This document shows positions 1 through 11,668 of a DNA stretch of 64,000 nt, piece by piece (the stretch's first letter is position 1; every line of letters starts with the position of its first letter). The DNA lies in assembly GCA_033297075.1 (NCBI GenBank), contig MU858083.1, positions 1-64,000 of the forward strand. Direction: 5' to 3'. Position numbers and translations under genes: made by a program. This stretch comes from Rhypophila decipiens. Its lineage: Eukaryota > Ascomycota > Sordariomycetes > Sordariales > Naviculisporaceae. The notes under the pieces were generated by a model. It worked only from the letters and a program-made list of their open reading frames with translations, did no database searches and was not told where the DNA came from.

Positions 1-45
1 GACAAGTTCAATCGCTTGATCAATAGCCTCGTCGGCGACGGTCAT
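1..45 (-). CDS. possible 5' end of a gene leaving the window (partial)
   Basis: Reading the minus strand, an ATG at 45-43 opens a frame of 15 codons (MTVADEAIDQAIELV) that is still open at the window edge. The region upstream (46-400) looks like a leader and promoter: it is long, C/A-rich on the minus strand and has no competing gene. It would be divergently transcribed from the gene at 632. Only 15 residues are visible, so no family can be named, and the frame could be chance. Confidence 0.3.
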   Translation of the reverse strand, partial: MTVADEAIDQAIELV

Positions 46-489
46 CCTGGCGAAGAAATCGTATTTTTTGGGCTTGAATTGATGAAGTTGTTGATGTTCA
101 AAGAGGGTGGTGGTGGAATGGCGGTGTGGAAATTGCGATTCCAAATGGGGGTGGTTCCATGTGGGGGTCTTGGCGTATACTTCGCTAGTGGTAAAACTCC
201 GGCACTCCAGCTGCCGTTTGATCATCCCAAGCTTGCGCGGTCATGGGAACAATGACGCCAAACAACGATGATCGTCGTCATGGTCCATGCCCCAGTTTTC
301 GTTTTCTGCTCTTCCCCGCCATGAAACATGAGAACACGAGCCACTCTTCTTTCAGGGTCTTCGGGATGACGTCACCTCCGCCACAGGGCACTAGCCACAA
401 GACCAAGACAAATGAGGTCAATGGGGATGTGATATGATATCGGATTGATGTGCAAGTTGAAAGTTGGAAATGGTGAACAATTCCGAGCA

Positions 490-495
490 TATAAA
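490..495 (+). promoter_or_regulatory. TATA box of the repeat-protein gene
   Basis: TATAAA lies 142 nt upstream of the chosen ATG at 632, inside the sequence gagcatataaacaggc. The stretch between it and the ATG is A/C-rich and pyrimidine-containing, as expected of a fungal leader. The placement argues that the longer in-frame open region that begins upstream at 464 is not the real start. Confidence 0.5.
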
Positions 496-631
496 CAGGC
501 ACCTGCTCTGCTTTCGACTCCCTCATGCAACCTTGACACTCATCAAGGAAAAACCAACAACTTTGCAAACAACACAATCTCAAAGATACATACCAAAACA
601 AACCTCACTTACCTATCTCACCATCATCAAG

Positions 632-1399
632 ATGAACAACTACTCCAACGAGCGCGGAGTCCGCAACAACATGACGCACAACAGCGTCCAGCCAGTAGGC
701 GGCCCAAGCTACGGCGAGTCCCCCGCCTCCGGACCAGCCCCAACAACAGCAGGCCACCACAAGCACGACATCCTCAACAAGCTCGACCCCCGCGTCGACA
801 GCACCAAAGACAACCGCCCCATCGCCAACCAGCACGGCGGGAACAATGTCCCCGAGGGAACCTACGGCCCACACAGCTCTCGTCTTGCCAACGCCCTAGA
901 CCCACGGGTTGACTCCGACGCTGATCGGAATCGTGGTCCTGCGGGCATGGGCAGCAGCAATACCCATACTATGCACGGCGCGACTGGTCCCGGCATGCAC
1001 AGCACGCACAACAACAATAACGTCCCAGAGGGATCTTATGGTCCGCATAGCTCGCGCATGGCGAACGCGCTTGATCCACGGGTTGATTCTGATGCCGATC
1101 GGAATCGCATAGCCCCTGGAGGCGCGGGAATGGGTCTCCGCACCCATGACAACGTTGCTGGAGGGTATGGTGCTGGCTCCGGTGCTGGATACGGAAACAC
1201 CGCTGGCGGCGCTGGATATGGCAATAACAACAGCATGATGGCATCTTCGGGAACCAAGAAGACAGCCGGCCCCCACAAGTCGGACTTGTTGAACAAGCTC
1301 GACCCACGGGTTGATAGCAAGACTGGCGAGGTTTCGGGCAGTTACGGTGGCGGTGTTCAGGGTGCCAATACCGGACCTGTTGCTGGCGGTCGGTACTAA
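632..1399 (+). CDS. disordered Gly/Asn-rich protein with LDPRVDS repeats
   Basis: A 255-aa intronless protein starting at the ATG in the context caagATGaac; codons upstream in the same frame lie over the TATA box and leader. The motif LDPRVDS occurs four times, twice as HK(H/S)D(I/L)LNKLDPRVDS and twice in a larger unit VPEG(T/S)YGPHSSR followed by (L/M)ANALDPRVDSDADRNR. The C-terminal third is rich in Gly, Ala, Asn and Tyr. There is no signal peptide or membrane segment. The composition is hydrophilic and low-complexity, hydrophilin-like. Proteins with this repeat occur in many filamentous ascomycetes, often described only as hypothetical or stress- or conidiation-associated; I cannot assign a function. 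Confidence 0.75.
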   Translation: MNNYSNERGVRNNMTHNSVQPVGGPSYGESPASGPAPTTAGHHKHDILNKLDPRVDSTKDNRPIANQHGGNNVPEGTYGPHSSRLANALDPRVDSDADRNRGPAGMGSSNTHTMHGATGPGMHSTHNNNNVPEGSYGPHSSRMANALDPRVDSDADRNRIAPGGAGMGLRTHDNVAGGYGAGSGAGYGNTAGGAGYGNNNSMMASSGTKKTAGPHKSDLLNKLDPRVDSKTGEVSGSYGGGVQGANTGPVAGGRY

Positions 1400-1510
1400 G
1401 CTGCGCGCAGGGAAGACGATAGTTATGGTTGATGATTGATGGACGAATCTCTTTTTGTTTTCTTTTGCTTCATCTCCTTGCGTTCTCTTTGTCGCGAGTT
1501 TGTTTTTATA

Positions 1511-1527
1511 CCCCCCCCCCCCCCCCC
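1511..1527. repeat. C17 homopolymer tract
   Basis: Seventeen consecutive C residues follow tgtttttata, about 110 nt past the stop of the repeat-protein gene. Such a tract is length-unstable in replication and sequencing, so its exact size is uncertain. Confidence 0.9.
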
Positions 1528-2503
1528 GTTATCGAATGATCTTGGTCGAGAATCGGCAGATTGTTTGCGATGGAAGGATGTGTAGGATAGTTTTCCTGGC
1601 TTCTTAGCTAGTCTGCAATCTAAATGATGCAACATGACCATTTCTAGTATCCGAGATGCTTGTTGCCGCCTCGCGTCATCGACAGTGCTGCATGTCCTTA
1701 GCCGTCCGTCGCGCTGGCCCGGAATCCTGGGTTCGTAGTCGTTCGATGCGCGCTTCCGAATGTTCCACAGTAAAGTCGAGCATAAGTTGGCAATTCCAAA
1801 ACTGCGCCGTCGAGGTTCGTTCGAGATCCGAGCATGACTCTGGTCTCGGGAAACAGGCCGTGTTGTGTAACGCTTCATCACAAAGAGGACTCTGCCAGCC
1901 AGATTCGAGGTGAGAAGATGGCGATAATACCGCGAAGCGAGTCATTGGGTCGTGTAGTAAGGTGGTCAATCCGGCCGGCGAGAAGTCTTCATATTGCCAT
2001 GAATTGTAGGCCACGCGACAGCAATGTCGAGGCCGTTGTCGAGTTCTTGTCTTGTCGTAACCTGTGAGCATCAGCGCGATCGTGGCGCACCCTACCAGCA
2101 GCAAATCAAGCCAGCAGCACCAACCGCTCCAGTGCGTCGCAGCGGGCCCTGGCGCGGAAAAACACCGGCCCACACTGAACCTTCCTCCCCACACACCGTT
2201 GCTACAAAACCTTCTCAGCCCAAGATTTCCCCTCCTCCTTTTTCCTTCCTTTTTCTTCATCTGCTATGATGATGAACCCTAACCACAATCACTTCTCGAG
2301 CGGGTAAAACCGCAAAGTGAGAGATACTAAAGGAAATTTAAGAACGGCTATCTGAGCAGTACTTTGAGCAAGCAATATTTTTCATCTCAAATTCTTTTCA
2401 TTTCAATTTTTCGTCCGATCCGGGTTTTTTTTTCCTGCATTTTTTCTGGTCTTGTTCGCTGCTTGAGCGAGGAGTTCAATTATTCGTCATGGCTGGCTGT
2501 ACC

Positions 2504-2636
2504 CATCTCCGCAAGGTTCTGAATTATAAGGTTTAGCCCGAATTTAGTTTTCAGCAGCCTCATCGTCAGCCCGGGCGCTGCAGCTGTTGAAAACTAAATT
2601 CGGGTTGAACTTTAAAGGCGGAACTTTTCGGAGATG
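2504..2636. repeat. imperfect palindrome, about 55-bp arms (MITE-like remnant)
   Basis: Left arm 2504-2558 and right arm 2583-2636 are reverse complements with scattered changes. The inner 22 bp (2537-2558 against 2583-2604) match at all but one position. The outer ends pair catctccg with cggagatg, and the middle is less well matched. The loop of 24 bp is GC-rich (ctcatcgtcagcccgggcgctgca region). The differences are mostly transitions. It could be a small foldback element or a degenerate MITE; no clear target duplication flanks it. Confidence 0.6.
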
Positions 2637-3309
2637 TTGGTTTAACACAATGGTACTGTGTAGCAATTTCTGCAGAACTCAATAGCAGCTTTTTCTTTCC
2701 CAGTACCGGTGCTGGTATTTTTGCTTCGAGAGCGTCTTATTACGAATCCCGAGGTAACACACTATCAAAGCAAAAAAACGAGCACCTGGACAACTAGGTA
2801 AGAAATAGTTGCAGTGGTATTGGGTTCTGTCGAAACTGTTAAAGTACTATTGCCTTAACACTGCACCAAACAACTTTCGAAGGAAGAGGACTTTGCATTA
2901 TCTTCCTAAATAGCTAGCTATAAGGAATAAGGAATACGAAATATGAGAATTAAAAAGCGAAGCAATAATGAATCCCTGGGTAGAAGAAGCCACCAGTCAA
3001 AATGCCCTCCTCATGAATGACGCTCATGACATGTCTCAAAAACTCCCATCACCGACATTCGGCACACTTAATTGCGAAACCGAATAGAAACGCGAGGAAA
3101 GAGAAGAAATAGAAGGAAAAGAAACAGGCCACGTATCGCAAAATACTCCGCAGAGTGTAAATAAAACGTGTACAAGTTGTTCGAGCACAGGAAAGAATCC
3201 CATCTTGAAAAATACCCCGAGGTATCCATAAAACAAATCTCACTAATCCCCAGCCCAAACTCCGTTCGTCGCCCGGTTCTCAAAGGAAAAATGCGACTGA
3301 GCATCCAAA

Positions 3310-5960
3310 TTAAAAAGGCGAATTCACGATATCGTCCCTGCCCAATTTATACCTTCCACTCTGCGGCGTCGAGATCCTTCCCGACCCCCTCCTTGCAGCA
3401 CTCAAAAAGTCACCAGCAATACTCTCTCTCGTGGGCTTCTTCAACCGCGCCTTGTCCACCATATTCACCTCGTGCGGCAGCGCAACAATGACATTCTTGT
3501 CGCTGCCAAACTTGAAGTCATCCGCCTTGACGTCATCCGTGTACCGCTTGATCATGTAGGGCGCCTTCTTGCCCGAGAGGACCTTCTTAAGACTCCACTC
3601 GATGATATAAGGGCCCGTGGCGGTGATGATGCTCGTCTCTTCGGCGCCTTCGCCCACGTTAAACTTGGCGGGCGTAAAGTTGACGCCCTTCTGCGTCTCG
3701 TAAGCGAACTGGGCGACGTGCTCTGGCGTCAGGCCGAGACGGCGCGGCTGGGGCTTCGAGTCGGCGGCGAAGGATTTCTCGAACCCGAGCTTACCTTCGT
3801 TCTTGCCCGTTTTCTGCAGCGTGTCGACGAGGAGGAGGTAGGTCTTGCATGTGGCGAGCAGCCAGCGGCCGTCGGCAGATACGTCCATGCCGACGATGGG
3901 GTCACCAAGCGCAGGAAGATGCGTCTTGGCATTGATGCCAAGACGGTCAAAGAGACGGATGTCTCCCTTGTTGGAAGCAACCGCGATGTAGCCCTTCTCG
4001 GTGGTCGCGATGGCTGAAAAATCGTTCTTGCTGGCGTATTGTTTAAGCTGGGCGTCGACAAGTTTGGAGCCAGAGAGACGAGGGTCGACACGGTACAGTG
4101 CGTTGTGACTGACACCCAAGAAAGTCGGCTCGTGTGTCATTTGCGCAAACTTGTTTTCTGGCGCAAATGTGACAACCGGGATGTCCTCGTGAATGTTCCA
4201 CTCGTCGACAACCTTGCCGTACTCGAGATCCATGCGGTACAGCTTGTTTGGATCGGAGTCCTTTTGCAGGATGAGATTGCGATCCTCATTGTGAAGCATG
4301 ACCTTCTTTGGCGAGAAGAGCACGCCATCGGGCGTCTCGACCTTGGAAATGTTTGTGCTGAATTCGAGCTGTCCCTTGGGTGTATGTTTGAAAACGCCGA
4401 TCTTGGAGCCACGGACAACAAATGACCGGTCGTGTTTGTATCCAACAGCGATCTGCTTGTTGACCTCCTTGTCCTTGGGCTTGGTCTCCACATCGTCGTC
4501 CTCCTCGTCGCTGTCGTAGCGCTCGCTGACTGGCCTATCGTCTTCCTCCTCCTCGTCATACTCTTCCTCCTCCTCCTCAACTGTCTGGAGATCTTCGCCC
4601 TCTTCCATCGTCAGGTCGTTGAAAGCGTCGGCAACATAATCCCTCTCCTTGTCCTTGATCTTGGACCACTTCATCTCATTCAATTGCTCCCAGAGCGCCT
4701 GAAGGAGACCTTCCTGGAAGCGCGTCAAAGTCGCATCATCCTTAAAACGAAGCAACCACGAGTACGCGGAACCGTCCTCAGAGAACTGGTTGAAGATGAA
4801 GGAGAGGAACTCGAAGTTGAACACCGGGTTGATGTCTGCAACAATCGGGATGCCCAGCCAATCCTTGTCCGCGGTGCTGACTTGGAGCCAGTATTTCCAG
4901 TTTCCGAGATCTGTGACAGTGGCTGTGACGGATGCGTCCTGCTGTACAAAGGCGCCGGACGGAAAGTCGAAGAAGTGAAGTTCCGCAACCTCGGCCGCCA
5001 GGATTTCTACAGCCTCTGGTTGGCTTGCCCCCTTGGGGGGTGCCATGTCACGCTCCTTGGGCTTGGTGGGTGTTGTTGGGACGGGATCGTCTACCGGTTC
5101 CAAGAGCTTCTCCCGTTTTGCGCCACTGTTGGCCGTGTGTTTCGTAGAGGAAAACATCGATTCGGCTGAGTCAATCGACCGCGTCACTTGTAGGGTTGGG
5201 CTATGAAGGGGGCTGGCCGGCGGGATTGGGTACTCGTGGTCAAAGACGAATGACTGGAGATCCTCGTCTGATGCGGTGGTGTGCGGTTGTCGGTATTTGC
5301 GCTCGTACTGGCACTGTCGCGCAACAAGATCGAATTGCTCAACTTCGGAGGGCTTGATGCTGGTGTCGCAAACGAACTCGTATACGTCTCCGGCGTCGCC
5401 ACTCAAATCGCGCCAGGCCAAAACCCTTTCGCTTCCTTCTCTGTTTTCAACTCGAAAGTGTAGCGCTTCGTCGAGCAGAAACGTTTTCTCGTCGCCCTCG
5501 GTATCGAGACTATCGGGGTCGACCTCGCCGTCCTCACCTTCCTCGTCGAGAAGCTCGGCTTCGCCTTCTTCGTAGACGCGGCGGATGACGAGCTGGTATT
5601 GAAAGTCTTGCGCCGTTCGACGAATGCAAGCGGCCGAGTCTTTGAAAATGAGTTCTGAGTAGCCCTTGGGAGAAAGCGGTCGGACGAGGTACAGTTGACC
5701 TTGCGGGAGCTCGATTAGGGTCTCCTGGTTGCTGGAGCCAAAGATGAGCTTGCCGACTGTGAAAAGGTTAGTCTCGGGTATATTTAAAGAAGGAAAGGTG
5801 AGTAATAAGAGTTGTCGCGGGAAAGGGTAGAAGAATCGCAGGAGGCAAGTAGGCTGATCAAGTCTGGCAGCTTGTTGTTCTTGGTCGATGTGGAGGGGTT
5901 GCCCAAATGCGGTTGTCAGGGAAGAGCGGGGCAGGACTTACCATTTCTGAGCACGAACAT
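3310..5960 (-). CDS. VID27: VID27 family cytoplasmic protein
   Basis: Two exons on the minus strand: 5960-5942 (MFVLRN plus one base) and 5756-3310, joined across a 185-nt intron (gtaagt...cacag), giving 821 aa. The N-terminus MFVLRNVGKLIFGSS and the C-terminal WD40-like beta-propeller (for example ADGRWLLATCKTYLLLVDT and PHEVNMVDKARLKKPTRESI) match the VID27 family, named in yeast for vacuolar import and degradation of fructose-1,6-bisphosphatase. A PH-like region precedes the propeller (residues roughly 220-330). A strongly acidic, disordered tract lies near residues 395-430. The start is fixed by the very short first exon, whose six residues match the family; without it the frame would begin at a non-ATG codon. 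Length is normal for the family. Confidence 0.9.
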
Positions 5961-6707
5961 TGTGTCCGATTTTTTTGTCGCAAAATGGATGAAAGAAACA
6001 GGTATCAAAGGTTTCGCAGCTGGACCGCGACTTGGCGATCAACAAACGGAAAGTGACGAGAAAGTTAAAAAGTAAATAGTGTTCAGTAGCCGGGAAAGTG
6101 GATGGCTAAAATATGACGCGAGGGTGCTCCCGTTTCACCTGGCACTGGCAGTGATGTGCGCAGTTGTGCAGTGTATTGGCCGTCTATGCAGCAGCGGCCC
6201 AGGCAGGTCTCTGGCGATTTGGCAGCTGGTCTGGTGGGAGTTTGAACTGCGTCATAACAAAAGTGAAAAAAAGTCTGGCACACAAGGTAATGGAGGGGAA
6301 GTTTCTGGTGGCGGTGCTACGGGTTTATCTGCCTTCGCCACAGGAGATAAGGGGACGGGACTGAACCTGGAAACCCAGTTGGGCGCGCACGAGCTCGGCT
6401 GGCTGAGCCGTTAATAGCCCTGGTGGTGAACTAACAGTTCGACATTGGGATTACCAGGCAAAATGTTAGTAATGATGATGAACCCTGGAACGAATGAGCC
6501 ACAAGACTGAGGTGTCGCTTTTCAGTTCATATTTGACGGAAGATAAAGAAACTTTAATATTGAAAAGAGATAAAACAATAACACCCTGACTTAGGGCCGA
6601 AGCCGAACTGAAGTTAATTAGCGGAAATACTCGATATCGAAGTCCTGTATCTAAGCTACCTACCAAAGAAAGAGAACCGCCCAACTACGGAACTAAATAA
6701 AACCATA
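5961..6707. other. intergenic, VID27 promoter and prenylcysteine lyase 3' flank
   Basis: It holds the upstream region of VID27 (minus) and the downstream flank of the next minus-strand gene. Short open frames here have no recognisable content. No repeat was seen. Confidence 0.4.
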
Positions 6708-8775
6708 CTATACATCCTCAAACATAGGCTGAACAGGCCTCGTCTTGGGAACCTCTCCATTCTTCAGTGCTCCCAATCCTCCCCGATCACATTCAACTCT
6801 GTGCGGGGACTTCTCCCCGTTCTCTTCCACCTTTGCCTCCTCCTCCAGAATCTCATCGATAACAAGTCGTGCTACATTCTTGCCCATAAGCGCATTTGTT
6901 TCCATAGTCGAAATAAAACTCTCCATGCCCGACGTATAATAGATACCCTGTCCAACAACCGGATCTTGAAAGGTCACTCTCGGTAGAGCTTTAGGATACG
7001 AGTTGAACACGTGGGGATAGTACCATGATATCGGGCTGGCCTGTTCTCCAACATCTCCATCAACAACATCCACAAAAGTATCAGGCACAGAAATCCCATA
7101 CAGCCTGGTCAAAAACTCCGGGGTGACCTTTTCAGGGGAAAAGATTTTGTAAAGATATTCCTCGCGTTGGGTCTTGGGATTGACGCCTTTTCGAAGCGTG
7201 CTGATACTGAAGAATCCTGCTTTCCCAGCACCCTCTACCCCAGAGCTCACATCGTCTTCTTTGGACAAGGTCGTGAGAACCGTGGCTGGAATGGCCGCTC
7301 CTTCTTCTTTGCCGAAAAACTTGGGGCTGTACCGGAACGGAGAGGCGAATAAGGTGACGTGGAGCCTCACATATGGAATCATGTCGATGACCTGTTGTAT
7401 GACACCGTCTCCGGCAGCGATGTTGGCGAATTGCCAGGGTGTTGCGATGATGATGTTGTCGTATGTGTTGGAGTAGGATTCTGAAGTGCTGATGAGTTTG
7501 TATTTCCTGCTCTCTTCACCATCGCGGGTAATCTTTGGGGCAGCTTGGTCGTCGCTGAGAGGGAAGGCGGCGATGACCTTTTGGTCGTTTGTGACGTCTT
7601 GGAATATGGCAGGGCCATCGACGTCGGATTTCTCGGCAAAGTCGATAGAGATGATTGAGGTGTTCAAGACGAGCTTAACGCCTGATTTCTCGACCATCTT
7701 GTGAAAGATTTGCCAGTTCCCGCCGGCAACCGCCATGGCACCTTCTGGAGCCATTGATACCTGAACGAGCTGTTAGCACATATGCAGAGCCGGGAAGTTC
7801 TTCACCATGAATGACGAGACTTGAGAATGGGATATGAGGAGGGCTCACCATGGTGTCCAGTCCATGTATCGCACCAATGTTGGAGGCGTAGTTGACCCGT
7901 GTGCTTGCCTGAACGATATCATGTGCGTACAGATTACCGATATTGTTACCTTTCAGCAGTTGCTCCCCTGTAACGCCTGTAGTACGAACAAGATCCAAGT
8001 CATAAACCCTTTGTGTCAACGACCTGAATGGGAAATACGGCTCCTCATACAGCTTCAAGAATTTGCCGATGGTGGCTTCCATCAGCTGCTGAGTCCTCCT
8101 GGGTGCTAGGAAGCCATATCTCAGGATGGCTTTGCCGGCATTCCACCAATAAGAGTCGTCCTGGTTGATGGTGAACACAAAATCGTCGCCATCCCAGATA
8201 CCAAGTGTAGGGTCGGCACCCTCGTCTGGGTCTCGTTTGCTGAGACCAAACTCGGCCAGCGAGTCGTACAGGATTTTGTTCTTTTCGATGAAAATGCTGG
8301 CCCCAAGTTCAAGTCGTATGGCTGGATCATCAAAGGGGTTAACGGTTAGAGTACGCCCTCCAATGTGATCTGTCTTCTCGAAGATGGTGACATTTATGGC
8401 GACCCCTGATTCGGCGGCATATTTCTGAAGGTAGGACGCTGCCGTCGACCCGGCTGCTCCAGCGCCTGTGGTGTGTTAGTTTTCACAAGCTGCGCAGAAA
8501 AAGAATGCCACAAAAGGATCAATCCAACAATATTGTGTGAGGTGCGAGAGACTGTTCGGGCTGTTGCCAGTGACTCTCAGTGGAGCATGAGAGGTGGATG
8601 TATCAAAACCATGTCCCAGAACCCCAAGGTTAGGGGAGCGCTGGTGAGAGGGCAATTTACCTATGATGGCAATCTGGCGGATATCTTGCTGCTGATCAGG
8701 GTATAGTTTCGACAATCCAGAGACTGATTCGATCAAAGCTGACACAATGAGTGCCGCAGCCGGTGAGGTTCTCAT
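6708..8775 (-). CDS. prenylcysteine lyase/oxidase-like flavoprotein
   Basis: Three exons on the minus strand, 8775-8661, 8465-7849 and 7760-6708, with introns of 195 and 88 nt; the joined frame gives 594 aa. A hydrophobic N-terminal segment (about residues 5-20) looks like a signal peptide. It is followed by the dinucleotide-binding motif IAIIGAGAAGS at residues 35-45, which is split by the first intron, and by FEKTDHIGGR, the usual second FAD contact. The C-terminal part contains TPWQFANIA and GIYYTSGMES, as in the prenylcysteine lyase family (PF07156). These enzymes oxidise the thioether of farnesyl- or geranylgeranylcysteine released from degraded prenylated proteins, in lysosome- or vacuole-like compartments. 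Assignment rests on overall family resemblance; substrate is inferred. Confidence 0.82.
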
Positions 8776-9376
8776 GGTGAATATGTCCTGGCAACGGAAG
8801 AATGTTGGTCTTGTGAGTCCTCGCCGCTTGCTTTTCGAGACACGAATGAGCCGTCGTTGGTTTGGAGAATTAAGTACAAGTAAATACTCAGGCACAAAAA
8901 CTTCTACATACTGTAGTTCAAGGTTGATAAGAAAAGGATAAGATATTCACATTGATGTGGTCTATTGATGTTTACGACGATGCTTCTCGCTTCTGTCCAA
9001 CACCTTCCGCGTGTTGTTCAATAGGAAGCTACACCGTTTATTGTCCCGGTTGGGCGGCTTATTGAGGTACTGTTGTAACAGCAAAGCGTCGCCTGCGGTG
9101 TGTGAGCCCAGTCAGCTCACCGCGGCTGCCTCAGGCGCTGTGGGACACGTTTGGTGGGGGAACTTAACATGGTCCAAGCTTCTGACAGATCCCTGTCACA
9201 GGGTGCCGCCTCCGCCAAAGTGACCGCCTGGAGACGAAATTCCATCAAAAAAAGTCCCCAGAAGAACTCGGAGCTCCTTGGCAAACAACCACCACCACTA
9301 AAATCGACCTTGCGCAACCACGGCGAACCTGAAATAACCTTACCAGTCTTGATTCCCACGCCGAATTCTGTCCAAC
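8776..9376. other. divergent promoter region, prenylcysteine lyase / CCT6
   Basis: 600 bp separate two divergently transcribed genes. No TATA box was convincing. The open frames present are short and overlap in several frames, as expected for noncoding DNA. Confidence 0.4.
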
Positions 9377-11330
9377 ATGTCTGCAGCGCAGCTTCTCAAC
9401 CCGAAAGCCGAGTCAAGAGTGAGCACCGATCACGAGTGGATTCGTTGAAAGTGGGCTGGATGGCTAACTGGGCACATTTAAACAGAGGCGGGGTGAAGCT
9501 CTCAAGGTCAACATCAGCGCCGGTGAAGGTCTCCAAGATGTGTTAAAGTCCAACTTGGGTCCCTTGGGGACAATAAAGATGTATGGAACATTCCGACCTT
9601 GTTGACTCTGTAAATCAGCTAACCATTTGGCGTGCGCAGGCTTGTTGATGGATCTGGTCAGGTACGAAATTGAAACCCAGCAGCTCGGCCGCCACGACGA
9701 GGACGACCGTATACCGAGATGAGTCGCTAACCACGCCCGGCTATAGATCAAGTTGACAAAGGACGGAAATGTCCTCCTCCGCGAAATGCAAATACAAAAC
9801 CCCACTGCCGTCATGATTGCGCGTGCGGCGACGGCACAGGACGATATTTGCGGTGATGGCACAACATCTGTGGTTCTCTTGGTGGGCGAGCTTCTCAAAC
9901 AAGCAGACCGCCACATCTCTGAGGGCCTTCACCCTCGTGTCATCACAGATGGTTTCGAGATTGCCAAGAACGAGGCTCTCAAGGTTTGTCTCCTATCCCC
10001 CCTGTCCTTCACGACATTGTCTGACTGTCACAGTTCCTGGACCAATTCAAGATCCCCAAAGAAGTAGACCGCGAGCTCCTCCTTTCCGTCGCACGCACAT
10101 CCCTCGCGACCAAGCTGAGCGCCAGCTTGGCCAAGAGCCTGACGGCCGATATCGTCGATGCTGTTCTGGCCATCTACCAAGCCCCCGCGAAGCCCGACTT
10201 GCACATGATTGAGATTATGAAGATGCAGCACCGGACGGCTTCTGACACCCAGCTCATCCGCGGTCTTGCCCTCGACCACGGAGCGAGACATCCCGACATG
10301 CCCAAGCGCGTGGAGAATGCTTATATCCTTACCCTCAACGTCAGTCTCGAGTACGAGAAATCCGAGATCAACTCCAGCTTCTTTTACTCGTCTGCCGAGC
10401 AACGCGATAAGCTGGTCGAGAGCGAGCGCAAGTTTGTCGACGCCAAGTTGAAGAAGATTGTGGAGCTCAAGAAGGAGGTCTGCGGCAACGATGGAAAGAA
10501 GAACTTTGTCATCATCAACCAAAAGGGTATCGACCCTCTGTCCCTGGATGTTCTCGCAAAGAATGGCATTCTTGCGCTCCGGAGAGCCAAGAGAAGAAAC
10601 ATGGAGCGGCTCCAGCTCATCTGTGGCGGTACCGCTCAGAACAGCGTTGATGACCTGTCGCCTGATGTTCTCGGATGGGCTGGCCTGGTTTACGAGCAGC
10701 AGCTGGGTGAGGAGAAGTACACCTTTATCGAGGACGTCAAGGACCCCAAGTCTGTTACTTTGTTGATCAAGGGACCCAACCAGCACACCATCACACAGGT
10801 TTCGGACGCCGTCCGGGATGGTCTTCGCAGTGTTTACAACATGATTGTCGACAAGAGCGTGGTACCGGGAGCTGGTTCCTTCCAGGTTGCTTGTGCCCGC
10901 CACCTCAAGAGCGATGCTTTCACCAAGACGGTCAAGGGCAAGGCGAAGTGGGGTGTCGAGGCGTTTGCGGATGCTCTCCTGATTATTCCCAAGACCTTGG
11001 CGGCCAACGCCGGTCTCGATATCCAGGATGCTCGTGAGTTATGCCAGGCATTTCCTCTCTACATCACATGCTTACTAACGATTCATCTCAGTTGCCGCCC
11101 TCCGTGACGAGTTTGACGAGGGCAACACAGTCGGTCTGGATTTGTCCACGGGCGAGCCGATGGACCCCGTGTTGGAAGGGGTGTTTGACTCTTACCGCGT
11201 GCTGAGAAATGCCGTTGCGTCCAGCGCTGGTATTGCGTCTAACCTGCTGTTGTGTGATGAACTTCTCAAGGCAAGACAAATGGGCAGAGCCGGAGGTCCT
11301 GGCCCAGGAATGGATGGGCCTGAGGAATAA
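9377..11330 (+). CDS. CCT6: T-complex protein 1 subunit zeta (chaperonin CCT6)
   Basis: Six exons: 9377-9418, 9486-9580, 9640-9661, 9747-9983, 10034-11033 and 11092-11330, giving 544 aa, the normal CCT length. Exon 3 is only 22 nt (LVDGSGQ), placed by the family sequence and by GT-AG borders. Family signatures are LGPLGTIKM (residues 38-46), the ATPase motif GDGTTS (89-94), the zeta-type region around residue 200 ([18 protein letters not shown]) and GAGSFQVA near the C-terminus. CCT6 is one of eight subunits of the cytosolic TRiC/CCT ring that folds actin, tubulin and WD-repeat proteins with ATP. Introns concentrate at the 5' end, as is common in fungal housekeeping genes. Confidence 0.96.
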
Positions 11331-11668
11331 GCCATGATTTCACAATCCCGGCCTGGTCTGTAAAGGGAAAGAGACTCTGATTCAGAGCTTAATGTAAAAT
11401 GCAGACATGGGAGTAGATAAAATATACCAAATAGTAACAAGACCCGTGGATGTTTACCCTGTGCCTGTATTGAAAGGCCTAGCCCCCTTACACTACAGGA
11501 AAAGTTACATGGCGGGGTTGAATTTTACCCCGCCAAAATTTTGAGATTCCACCACCTTGTTCTGCCCAAAACTTTCGAGATAACCGCAGGCACCTTCTTC
11601 CTACAGAACGAGATTTGCGACAAGCTTTGCATATCTAAACAGACGAAGCAAAAATTGAAGACAAAAAA
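11331..11668. other. short intergenic region, CCT6 3' flank and next promoter
   Basis: About 340 bp between two co-oriented genes. It contains an AT-rich 3' flank (about 11385-11440) and the A-rich leader before the ATG at 11669. No other feature was seen. Confidence 0.4.

Larger units (their letters stand above)
1400..3309. other. 1.9-kb intergenic region without a supported gene
   Basis: The longest open frame here (minus, 1676-2260) has no recognisable domain and biased Arg/Ser/Cys composition typical of a chance frame. The region contains the 3' flank of the repeat-protein gene, a C17 homopolymer at 1511-1527, an AT-rich block from about 2270 to 2480 and a long imperfect palindrome at 2504-2636. 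From about 3040 it becomes the 3' flank of VID27. Nothing else was recognised. Confidence 0.5.

Noticed and set aside
1676..2260. 194-codon minus-strand open frame
   Set aside because: No domain, odd Cys/Arg/Ser composition, and overlapping open frames on the other strand; typical of chance in intergenic DNA.
4432..5169. 245-codon plus-strand frame inside VID27
   Set aside because: Antisense shadow of the VID27 coding region; the minus-strand protein has clear family motifs.
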